64,000 nucleotides of DNA from Trichostrongylus colubriformis (taxonomy: Eukaryota; Nematoda; Chromadorea; Rhabditida; Trichostrongylidae), in NCBI GenBank assembly GCA_963978905.1, contig OZ022256.1, positions 39,542,001 to 39,606,000 of the forward strand, in the 5' to 3' direction. The translations under genes and the position numbers were made by a program. The notes under the pieces were generated by a model. The model was not told the origin of the DNA and did no database searches. It worked only from the letters and a program-made list of their open reading frames with translations. Below are positions 54,114-64,000 of this stretch, in pieces (the stretch's first letter is position 1; each line of letters starts with the position of its first letter).

Positions 54114-55010
54114 TTAGGTTGTAAGGTTCTGGCCGCTTTTTCGCGTTCACAAGATAAACTCAAATATCAGAGCGCGTCAGCATAAATCAGCTGACATATT
54201 GTGCTCCTTAGATAGACAAAAAGTTGCTCTTTCTAAATATATGTTTTATTCGGAATGCCACAAGGTTTTCGAATTATTAGGGAAATTTTAAAGTACTGCG
54301 AAAATGGCACTTTTAAGATGACTTCACTTCACAAGTGCTTGTTTAGCCGAGTCCCAGCGAAGGTGAACACAAATGTGAATACTGCAAGAGGAGGGGGTGA
54401 AGCACTGCATGGAACACTTTGTCCTTGGTTCCAGAGCTGCAGAAATGAGAACGAGTTGCTTGAATTCTCAATTAAGCAAATCGCTTTAACTAAAACGGCA
54501 GAAAGCGATGAGCGCCCATAGTTGCAGGGGATATCTACAAGTATTGGCCTTCAACAAACAAACTTAGTTGACCACCACAGGTAGCCTTGATTTGGGAAAA
54601 TCCAAAGAAATGGGTGCCGCGGGGCCTCTCGGAGCGGCTATGCGCAAGCGTATTTTTCACAAATCCTCTTCCAGTAATTGAAGCAGTTGCAGTCTGAAGT
54701 TCTCACTCGCCCATCATATTCATCAGATCTAGCGCTAACTAAGTCCCACTTTTCCAAACATCTGGACGGCTCCTTCAGTAGCAGTGTGCTCAGAAAGAGT
54801 GGCGATTTGGAGTCGACTTTTTTTTTCATTTCGCACAATATAAATCATCAACCCTTGTTCAAATTGAGATATTAGGGTGTGCATAATGTTGCCATGAGTG
54901 TAGCGATTCGGATGTTGCTCATTATGTGAGAAAAGATGCACTCTGTGCTAAGTTATGATCTCCCGAAGTTGAAATTTCAAAAAGCGGCCAAAACTTTCCT
55001 TACAACCTAA
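54114..55010 (+). mobile_element. Mariner element with internal deletion
   Basis: The left end TTAGGTTGTAAGGTTCTGGC and right end GCGGCCAAAACTTTCCTTAC, continuing AACCTAA, are inverted copies. TA flanks both (54112-54113 and 55011-55012). At 897 bases it lacks about a third of a mariner. The same family supplied the tips at 8104-8123 and 23605-23759. Confidence 0.9.
54420..54860 (+). pseudogene. Mariner transposase remnants
   Basis: One block reads KKWVPRGLSE (about 54605), matching the WVPHELSE motif before the first catalytic aspartate. The next, only 60 bases on, reads KQLQSEVLTRPSYSSDLALTKSHF (about 54680-54750), matching the region of the third aspartate. The catalytic centre between them is deleted. 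The third aspartate, in the SD of YSPDLAPSDYH, has become K in LALTKSHF. Frame changes and stops occur throughout. Confidence 0.8.
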
Positions 55011-58000
55011 TACCTATAGATGGCTGTCATAGGTGGGCGGTCATTGTCGCAATAGCACGATAGCGGAGTGTTCAGGTAGCGGAGGTATCCGTTGAATTCT
55101 CAAGCACCACGTTTTCCAGCAGAGAACCTGGGCGGCAGTAACCGTTGAAGATAGCCTAGCACTGTGCCACGGGTGGTGTATGAGTATGGTATAAAAGCCA
55201 CTATCAACGAAATGCGTGATAACGGTATTATGAAAGCAGATAGGTGAACCATATCACCAGCAGAGAAAAAAGAATAAAGGAAGAGCAGAGAGAGGTAGGG
55301 TTTCACATCTGGGGTTTCAACGAGCACTTGCACGACCTATAGATTTCAGCACTTACGAATCGCCTGAAAAGAGGATCTCCCAACTCTACAACAATGCTAC
55401 TTGGTCCATTTCGTGCTAGTCAAGGGGAGAGAGGGAATTAGCGGTAGTGTGGGGCGTCGAAATGTCAAGGCACATCGTTTGAAAAAACTTTTTCTGTAAA
55501 AATGTACTAAGATCAATGAAAGATGAATGGAAACATCAAGACGGTAATAAGCAAAGGCGCCCCATCCCACAAAAGGAAGACGTCGGTAGCATGTGGCAAG
55601 ACAAGAGCTGAGAGTGGAGCCCAGGCCTATCCGCCGCTGGGAAGAGCTTGGAACCCTCTGGGCTTAGAAGTTCGAAGCGGTCTTTTATACCTGGTTTTCG
55701 GAGATGTGTCGCAGTTAGCGCTTTACTGAAGACACTAGAAAAAACATAGGAGCAAATGAATTCTGCCACGAAACACCAAAGGATTCTGATGCTCATGATC
55801 CAAACGGTCTTAAGAGATTGACCTAAGTCAGGCGCAATGATTTCTTTGAATCAAGCGATTCTAACCAGTCAGGTCACTGCTCAGTGTGGGGTGCATTAAT
55901 ACGTCCAAGCATATTCATGGAAGTTACCCGTGTAGAAAACGATCTAGTGCCATCATCAGAAATCTATCTGATAAAGGACACAGAATCCTCTCATCATACA
56001 CAAGATCCGAAAATGGTTAAGTACAGTGTTAAACACAAAATGTATATAGCCTATCTCAACGCCCACTTGCACAAAGCTGAATAAAGTATGGAGGTGGAAG
56101 GATCAGTGACGTAAAGGGGCGACATTACAGTTTTGAAGCAGTTCTTACCCACCCACTAGCGGTCACGTAGACTCCTATGGCTGGTTAGAATGATCGTGCG
56201 AATTCCCGAATATGCATGCATTCATAATCGCAAATTCACGTGCATTTCGTTGACGTCAAACTGATTGCTTGATCTGGTTTCGCAAGGCACGGCGCTTACC
56301 GCAGGATACATTGAAGCCCCATACCCCAACTCTCAGTTTCTGCCGTTGCTTCGTGTCTTTTCTTCATTCCCCTACTTTTCCCGTTACGTACCCATCACTG
56401 AAAATGAAACACAAAAATAACTTACTCTTGTATCGGAGACAGTATAGTGAACATCATGACCAATCTGCTATTAGAATAGGTATAGCTGACGAATATTTGC
56501 TGTCGAATGGGGTGGAGTCGTCTCCGGTAGCGGCGGCACGTTTTGGGTGTCCTTGCGTTTTTTCTCGTGGGCGCCTCGCGGTCCCCGCGAGATTCCTCAC
56601 ATACCACAGATTTTTCGCCTCCCCAGCTCAAAACACGTGCCCATCGAGCGCTGACTTCATAGTACGGCTACGAAAACACTTCAACGGCAACAAATTTCGA
56701 ATGACGTCTTGTACAGTGCCTTGGATCTAAAGAGATGACTTCTGGCCAACTCATCAGAAGATATGTCTACTTCAACCGAAGTCATATTGCCAACTAGACA
56801 TAGCAAGCCCTTTTCATAACCTATACACCAGTGGAGAGATCAGTCACAGGACAAGACCATCTTTAACAATGAAAGGTTAGCATAGGACGCACATTCTTTG
56901 TTGTTTTTCCTGGTGTGTGCACCCATTTGCAACAATTGCACAACATCACTCTATGCAGTTATCCAGATTTATGAGCAGAGCCCTCGCTCTCCGACGGTGT
57001 TCGAATCCGCCCATTATGCTTTCGGATTGAACAAAATCAAAAATCAAGAAGCCAGTCCACTTTGCTTTTCTGTTTTCACCCATGATCTGCTCAGGAGAGC
57101 AGAACGCTGACCATGGTGACTCTAAGAAAAGCCACATCGCTTTGAATCCTTCTCTTTTGTGCAGCTCATCACCGATCATGACCTATTACATTATGTCTCT
57201 TCTAGGCTCGTTATAAAAGTAACGGTCACACAAACTGCTTGCGGCCATCTTATTCCTCGGTTCATGTGTGCTTCTTCTTCCATTTGCGAAAAAATTTGTC
57301 TTATCGTGTTTCTAAGAGTAAACTAACAAATAAAATCTATGAATTATGGGCAGAGATGCTGTAGTGGCGTCGAGCGCATTCTCACATTTTGAGCAGACTA
57401 TGAGCTAAACGTGAACACTCACGAAAAATACTTGTCAGAAAAAAACGGGAAGGAATCCAAGGCAGCTGTTCCAAATTCCGTTTAGAAGTGCGTCCATGCT
57501 TGAAATTCTTCGGCAAATGCAAAACCTCACAGAGAAGAATTTTGCGCGTTCTTCAAATGCATTCAGACGAGCAGTCATCTCTGATGGATGAGATCGGACG
57601 GCTCGAGCTAATCTTCGTCCGGATCAATCCTATACAGCTCGATCCAAACATATCTTTTGTAATTTTTTGTGGTAATAAAAACGTGCCCACGTGGTACAGT
57701 CTTACACCGAAAAGAAGCTGAAACGAATTTTGTTCAGTAAGTACATGAGATCGAGACAAAAAAACCACTCGGTTCGTATGCGCTGGCATCCGAAAGGATG
57801 AAATCAGAACCAGGGAAACCACGCCAGCTCGAATTTTCTTGTCAAAGGAAAAGTCAATCTAACACACAAACAGTTTATCGGATTCTATTTTTTTGTGTGC
57901 GGCCTTGGTTAGGTTCAGCAGGCGTTTGAGTTTCGCTTAAGGATGGGAATAGTGGGTGGACATGTGTAAGCTGGATCTCCATTGAAGCTATTTTATGAGA

Positions 58001-58659
58001 TGCAGTGGATGGTTGACGATAACCAATTCTTCTACTACGCGTAACTCAGATTCTCATTCGAAAACCATTCTAAGTGCATGCATACAATGAAGCGGTTTAA
58101 GCAGTCTATGCCTCTTAGCAAAATGTAGTAAGCGGTTTGTCACTGGACGGTCTGATCTTGGTTCATTTCATAGTGCTTAAGGATTGGGTATGCTATGTTC
58201 AGTGACTATGAGGTGATCGATCCTACTCATAGTCTAAAGGAGACCCTGCTGTCCAGGTGCCAGATTTTGAAGGTACTTATCAATCTCGAGAGAGGTAAGA
58301 GAGGGAAAACCAACTACAGCTACGCTACACTTCAAAGCACTATCATATCCGTGATCAGCACCTCCATAAACCCTGGGGCAATGTTTCAGCCAAAAATTCG
58401 CGGTATTGGGGTAGTGACGGTTGAAAAGTGCCGAAAGTATTTTCAACGGTAGATGGTACTAGCTCCGACACATAATGTTTTCGAGATATGCACGGTACGC
58501 TTACACATTTTGAAGTACCTCCATAAGCCTCAGCCATCGGGCAGTACTTTAGCACAATTCGAGTGGGCGGCTCAACGCAAAAATAGTGCTACGTAAACCA
58601 TTGATAGTCTTCAATTGTATACACTACACAGCTTTCACTGAGTACTACTTTACTTACAT
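55011..58659. other. Unannotated stretch
   Basis: About 3.6 kb in which no domain, RNA gene or repeat end was recognised. The longest frame (56269-56727, 153 codons) has no motif and a composition that changes along its length, so I treat it as chance. Confidence 0.4.
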
Positions 58660-59775
58660 ACTGTACTACTACTATATATAAAGCGCTTCGTCTGTCCGCA
58701 TGTCCCTCCGTGCCTCCGTCCCCCCGTCCGTTTGTCACGAAATCAGGTATTATATGAAAAACGACCTGTGGAGAAAGGTGCAAATGTGGTATAGGTAGGA
58801 CATGGGACAAGAAGTAAAGACCACATATGGACCATGTCAAGCTCCGCCCACGATGGGCGGGGCGTGGCGTGAAATGTCCGTTTTGAGACCGAAAATTGTT
58901 AGTAGGGTTCAATTGTGCCCCAGACGTGGAAGAAAGGTGGGCTAAGGTCAGGAATGAGTCTTCAAGTCATGAAAAGGCGTGGTCACGGTGGGCGGAACAT
59001 TTGTGGTGGTGGGCGGAGCTTGGACGTCATATGAAAAACGACCTGTGACGATGGGGAAAAGTATGGGATGGGTAGGGCATAAGACAAGAAGTGAAGGTCA
59101 CACATGGAACAGTATCCAGGCCAAAAATTGCGAATTGGGTTCCAGTATGACCCAGACGTGGGGGAAAGGAAGATTAAGGTCAGGGATGAGATCCTGAAAG
59201 TCATGAAAGAGGCATGGGCACAGTGGGCGGGGCGCACCCCGAATGGGCGGTCCGCACAACAAAATCCACAACTCGATCCCAATCAAGCATAGAGACAGGG
59301 AAAAAATCGGTGGAAATGACCAATTTCATGCTATCTTGAACACGCTTGAAGCAGGCGGAAACCCGCACACAGTGGGTGGAGTTGGAGAGTGTTGTTAGTC
59401 GGATGAAGGTTACAACAAAAATGTAATTTATCTCCAGAACGATCTGAGATCGGGGCAAAAAGGGGAGTGGTCAGTAGTAGCTGGAGCTGATGAGAAGGTT
59501 GAACGAAAGGTGAGCTCTTACAAAAGTGGGCGGAGCTTGGGCATTACATGCGAAACGACCAGTGGATATGGAGTAATTTTCGGAAAGAGTAGAGCATAGG
59601 AGAGCAAGCAAGGCGCACACATGAACCACGCTAAGCCCCACACACGGTGGGCTGAGCGTGCATTGAAACTTTCTGCTCTGAAGAAAAAGCCATTTCGATC
59701 GACCTGTTGGCGCCCATGGAGTTTTGCGCACAGTAGTGTGCACGAGCCAACCGTTTACAGTATAGAATGTAGAAT
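58660..59775 (-). repeat. Repeat R3 made of GTGGGCGG-containing subunits
   Basis: The plus-strand view shows diverged subunits, at about 58741, 59024 and 59525. Each has GTGGGCGGAGCTTGG, then ATGAAAAACGACCTGTGG, GGTAGGGCATA..ACAAGAAGT and ACACATGGAAC. Two larger units of about 280 bases share ..CCAGACGTGG.., AAGGTCAGG.ATGAG and TCATGAAA. The terminal part on the low-coordinate side is CCGTCC-rich and reads AAGCGCTTCGTCTGTCCG. Open frames here are by-products of the repeat. Further copies are at 27120-27303 and 63690-64000. Confidence 0.82.
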
Positions 59776-61481
59776 AAAGAAGAAGTAGGCCCTAATGTTG
59801 TAAGCTGCTGCACACCATGGGAAACGAAAATTATAAGTGAAAATGTGGATATCCTGCGAGTGATCGCTCGATGCACTGTCGCAGCATCGCGGAGAACCGA
59901 GAAGAGCGGGGGCTCGCACAAGTGGGGTAACCTGTATAAGTTCCGAGAGTTATGGAGGATTTTTAAATTGATTTCTATAAAAATGCATGCAAAGAATGCA
60001 TTCTTATCAGATTTCAACTATAGTAGAACTTTCCTGATGTTTTCATTCCAGCAGAAAAATAGAATCAAACTCAGACAAAGTCTTTAAACTGACGCCGCCT
60101 TTTAAGGGAACGCTAGTGTCGAAATGATCACAACCTCTGAAATGCAAGACGATCTCTGTTTTCACTTGTTCAGTACAGAATGACGGTTCAAAAGTTGCGG
60201 AAGACTACCAGTGGACGTATTCGCCTGCTGGTTATAACTACAGCGATCGTGGCTCGTTAATGCATGTCCAGTGGCCTTTAAGATAGTGAATGAAGTGATC
60301 AAAATTGCGATTTTCTACTTTCTGAAGTCACCATGTTGTGGAGCTTGACGAGGTGAATGGATGCACAGTCTTTCATAGAAACTATGTATAGAAATGGAGT
60401 TATAGTGGAAAAATGATGAAAAGGTATCCACATTTTATGGGTTTATCTTTGAACACATAGGGCTGGTTTGCATTCAATAGTGCGATCGGGAGATTGGTTG
60501 TTTGCTCCATGCGATTTTTGGCAGAATGAATTCAGATCTCATGAGATTTTCCATCGGTCTTTGATACGTGACATAGCAGTGAAATTCCCTAATGTTGTAC
60601 GTCAAAAGGGGTGCAAAGTGTGTGATCCCTTGAATCGAAATCAAATTGTTGAAGACGATTCCAGCCATGGAACATCTCGGGTCGTAGTGATATACCTTGG
60701 AAAAGTTTGATGCTATGAGCTATGTTGACAAATGCCAAACTGGCTTTGTAGTCTCGACATATGGATGTTTCCTCAGAAACCATTCACGAACAAAAAGGTC
60801 ACAAAGGGTGAGCAAACGCATGGTTAATCAATCTCTTTGAGATACGCCACGCTTCCGACTTTGCCTTCCATCTTAACAAATATTTGAATGTGTCTTTGAT
60901 ATGGGAAGCCATGTAATACTGACGACATTTCTAACATATGAGTCCAGGAGTGGAAGGACCTGTCAGAAATGGGATTCGATGATCTAATTTTGAAAGTGAA
61001 CTACCGTACACCAACCCCTATGTCACGTCCTATGTCACAGATGCAGTCACAGCCTGAGCAATCGTTTTTCAAGCAGTACATCGCGGCAGACATGTATCAA
61101 CGACACCACAGCAAGTGATCTAATCAGCTATTTACCGACATTTTGTTAAGAGCTTCCAGAAAATCAGCAAGGATACCAACACTAGAATAGTCTCCAGAGT
61201 TAAGCGCTCTGTTCTCGAAATGGGAAAATACGGCGCAAACGATAATACCACTGGCTTTTCAGGGTCGAAAATCGATAAACGGAATGGAGCGGCGTAATTC
61301 CGTTCGGTCATCGAAGGTCGCGTTCAACCGTGACCTAATTACGGTACACCAACGCAACGTGGATGAGGTAAGTATCAACCAATGGTTGGGTTATCGTGAA
61401 CAAGCCATCATTGAAAGAACACTGAGATACTCCACACATCTTTATTGATTGATCTACGACCAGCAGAGTAATCATTCCGTC
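59776..61481. other. Unannotated stretch
   Basis: No recognisable gene or repeat on either strand. Confidence 0.4.
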
Positions 61482-61631
61482 TCAATCGATCAAGTGTAGC
61501 TGTTCTTCAAGATTCGGCACGCGATCGAACCTCTCCAAACAAAACTCTTCGATTATGTAATAGCCGAGTTGAACCAGTATCGATCCACTGTAAGACATCA
61601 TGAAGACAACATAGAGCAATGTATTAAGCAT
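61482..61631 (-). CDS. Candidate C-terminal exon of a membrane protein (unknown)
   Basis: On the minus strand an ATG at 61629-61631 opens a 49-codon frame that ends at the stop 61482-61484. It starts MLNTLLYVVFMMSYSGSILV, a plausible membrane helix, and then turns acidic and polar (YYIIEEFCLERFDRVPNLEE). The frame is open a few codons further up to a TGATCAG that could be a splice acceptor. The hydrophobic-then-charged pattern looks like a real C-terminus, but I cannot name the family. The frame is short, so chance is possible. Confidence 0.25.
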   Translation of the reverse strand: MLNTLLYVVFMMSYSGSILVQLGYYIIEEFCLERFDRVPNLEEQLHLID

Positions 61632-62264
61632 GAGATGCTGCTGCTCTGATCAGTCGATTGACGACACCAAGGCTATGGGGTTGAGCGACGATGTGTTCCG
61701 TGCGATCAATCGACCCTTTGTACGGGTTAAGGTGAAATGCGAAGGAAGCGCCGCGACAGGCGGCTCGTCGCGTAAGGGTGGAACACGTCTGGCTGTGATG
61801 ATGACCAGTTGGTTCCACTTATGGTGCTACCAATTATTACGCCACCATACGAAAAACGAACATCGCTGCAAAGTCGTGTAAAATGTGGCGACAATGAAGA
61901 CGTGCGCAAAAGTTTCCGATAGTCAGTAAATCTGAATTGAAGTGTCCTCTGCAGGAGAAGTATAACAAAACCAAGAAAACTATAGGCACTGACGATTTTC
62001 GTCATGCTCCATGCTCACATCTATGAAAGTCTTATGGTGAGAATTGTTATGCAATAGTCCACATGTCCTCAATCAAAAATACGTCAGTGCATTACTGAAC
62101 CCGTCCTTAAATCGTTCCGTGGCCACCTCACTCTCTCATCATCTACAGGCAGAGGTGGGGAAGGCTGCTAATAACTATGCAAGGAGATAGAATCATCAAG
62201 AAGAAGGGAAGCTGTTCACTGAGTAATGCCGAGATAAGAACTAACATGCTTATAGATATTTCTG
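61632..62264. other. Unannotated stretch
   Basis: No recognisable gene or repeat. If the candidate exon at 61482-61631 is real, its upstream intron and exons should lie here, but I see no convincing partner. Confidence 0.35.
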
Positions 62265-62310
62265 TTCGATGTAGACGACTGTGCAAGACTGCACAGTCGT
62301 CTACATCGAA
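62265..62310. repeat. Perfect small hairpin
   Basis: The 21-base arms TTCGATGTAGACGACTGTGCA (62265-62285) and complement (62290-62310) pair without mismatch around the 4-base loop AGAC. There is no transposon end or target duplication at the borders. In form it resembles the perfect hairpins at 884-980. Confidence 0.9.
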
Positions 62311-63689
62311 ATAAGCGACTTTCGGTCAAAGCACTATGTCACCGGGTCCCAGAAGTCTCACGAACATCGTCTCTTCGTTTACCTCGCTTTAATTATGTAA
62401 TTTTGTGATTGCAGTTAACCAATTGAAACAGACCATCAGGTTCCAACTCTCGATCCAATTTACCAGCAATTAGAGTTAGCATCCCTAAATGCTTGAGTGG
62501 GAACAGCTTAGTGTAGGAAAACTGCGACTCTCAACACCTTCGAAAATAAAAAAGAAATGGGCACAAAATTTCTACTTCAAAAGAGGTGATGTGTAGCAAG
62601 ACTTGTAAAAGCGCGGCTTGGGGTCTTAGCACGATCCCGCACCACGGCGTATCGTTCTGCAGTGCATCAGCCGGGCGAGTTGCCCGAGGACGGGTCGCTC
62701 GTGGCCGATTCAGCCTCTCCGCCCGCCTGAAGCCTACCCCGCGGCTAGTGACACAGAGGGGCGCGAGAGAAGAGGGGTTTTCGAGTTGCCGTTTTAGTTT
62801 GTTCTCTCTCTACTGTGACAGTGCCAGACACCCCAACTTTCTTATTCCATAATATGCCAAATTTACCCCTTCCAGTGTCTTTAAGGAACACGAGAAGTGT
62901 TCAAACTTCTACCATAAAAGGCGAAGCGTTGACTTATCTTCACACAATTCTACTTGGTTGGAGGATAAGAGCACTACATAGATAAAGATATATGGGATCC
63001 TACAATGACACTGCAGTGTCTGTGGCGAAAAAATCTTCGAAAGTTCACAAGAATTACGACGTAGTTTCTTTTCATTCAAGACCTCCAGCGCTGTAGCCAT
63101 TCAAGCCATGGACGTCTTGGGTACTTTTTTATTTGACAGTCACGAATGAAGTAATCAAATATTTTTGGCGATTTCTGAGAAACATGATTATGTAGATGAA
63201 TGATGAAAGAAAAGGGGAGCTGAAGTCGCTTACACTACATGAGATCAAGTGAGGACCTGAGTTTCATGCTTCATTTACATGCTTACTCTTCAGTACGACC
63301 AAACCGCTCTCCAATATAATCGCCAACACTCCTTCGCGCAGTATCGATCGAAATGACACGATCGGAGTTGGATACAGGAAACCAAGTGGATGCATACGTT
63401 ACGAAAATGAAGACGTCACTATGTAGGCTGAATGAGAGTATGACGAAAAATTTGCAGGAGAGACGATTCGCATCGGTGAAATTTTGATAGAATGATATTT
63501 GTCGAAACCGGTTTCTGGGAGACGCGCAGCGACCCGACGTCAACGGACCGTTGCGGTGGGTGAAGAAGATTCGTGATGTAGAGCGCGAATTTCCTTTCGA
63601 CATCTTCCATGCGGTGTTTCAGTGGGAATCCAAAAGTACTATGCCTTGGTCATCTGGCACAGTATGATGCTGTGTCAAAAACCAGTGGG
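62311..63689. other. Unannotated, with a GC-rich patch at 62.6-62.8 kb
   Basis: At 62610-62780 GC content rises sharply (GCCGGGCGAGTTGCCCGAGG and surroundings, itself partly self-complementary). No frame is convincing in the patch or in the AT-rich remainder. Confidence 0.4.
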
Positions 63690-64000
63690 CTAGCTCCCAC
63701 TACTGTGCTCGTAACAACAAGAGCGCCAGTAGGTCCATTAAAATTGCTTTTTTCTTTGAGGACAGAGTATTTCAGTGCATGCCCCGCCCACCATGGGTGG
63801 GGCTCAACGTGGTTCATGTGTACACCTTACTTCTTGTCTCATACTCTACCCTTACCACAATGCATCCCACCTTCACGATTTTCTTCATAGATGCCCAAGC
63901 TTCGCCCACTACTGTAAGAGCGTTCAACCTCTCGTCCTTTGATAACTCCACTACTACTGACCACTTCCTTTTTTTCCGGTCTCCAGATCATTCTAGAGAT
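63690..64000 (+). repeat. Repeat R3, copy running off the window
   Basis: It aligns with the reverse complement of about 59430-59775. Shared words include GCCCACC.TG..TGGGGCT.A, CGTGGTTCATGTGT, GCCCAAGCT.CGCCCAC and TACTACTGACCACT.CC. The copy is cut by the end of the window. Confidence 0.82.

Noticed and set aside
56269..56730. 153-codon plus-strand frame
   Set aside because: No motif, mixed composition and a frameless neighbourhood; similar lengths occur in repeats here as shadows.
1..64000. CRISPR arrays, operons and bacterial-type genes
   Set aside because: No direct-repeat and spacer pattern and no long prokaryotic frames; the content is that of an animal genome.

Overview
The window reads as intergenic chromosomal DNA of a parasitic nematode, most likely a strongylid of the hookworm type (clade V). 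The evidence is a 20-base exact match to the nematode SL1 spliced leader, two RTE-clade non-LTR retrotransposons whose conceptual translations follow families I know from hookworm genomes, and many Tc1/mariner elements. The species call is an inference. I can support no complete host protein-coding gene. Long open frames outside repeats do not look better than chance, and only a few short segments look exon-like. Layout: 0.9-1.0 kb, two abutting perfect hairpins. 2.5-6.4 kb, an RTE relic on the minus strand, split by a 1.3 kb inverted-repeat transposon carrying tRNA-like promoter boxes. 6.9-7.4 kb, a nearly palindromic MITE bounded by TTAA. 7.9-8.1 kb, a mariner scrap. 9.8-11.6 kb, a mariner with a Tc1-like element inside it. 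12.8-15.9 kb, a second, plus-strand RTE-type relic with a small MITE in its reverse transcriptase. 15.9-23.3 kb, nearly featureless. 23.3-25.7 kb, a maT-like (DD37D) transposon that holds a mariner tip and a 1378-bp fold-back element with 683-bp arms. 26.0-26.9 kb, another deleted mariner. 28.8-33.6 kb, gag relics of two LTR retrotransposon lineages with an SL1 sequence between them. 29.6, 34.3 and 38.1 kb, copies of a dispersed repeat with a GC-rich foldable core. 38.6-39.6 kb, a second copy of the Tc1-like element with the same internal deletion. 41-54 kb, mostly unrecognised sequence with a two-copy repeat, an inverted repeat and a tRNA-like relic. 54.1-55.0 kb, a deleted mariner of the same family as the scraps at 8.1 and 23.7 kb. 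58.7-59.8 and 63.7-64 kb, a repeat built from tandem subunits rich in GTGGGCGG, whose tip also occurs at 27.1 kb. 62.3 kb, another perfect small hairpin. How the parts relate: this is a transposon graveyard with several datable nestings (RTE > inverted-repeat element; mariner > Tc1-like; maT > fold-back; RTE > MITE). The transposase genes are broken, most lacking a central or N-terminal portion, so most copies could only have moved with enzyme made elsewhere. The most unusual object is the fold-back element at 24.26-25.64 kb: each arm is a row of four evenly spaced small dyads, giving eight in mirror order. The SL1 sequence at 31.9 kb and the perfect hairpins at 0.9 and 62.3 kb come next. All identifications rest on reading the sequence by eye; no database search was run.
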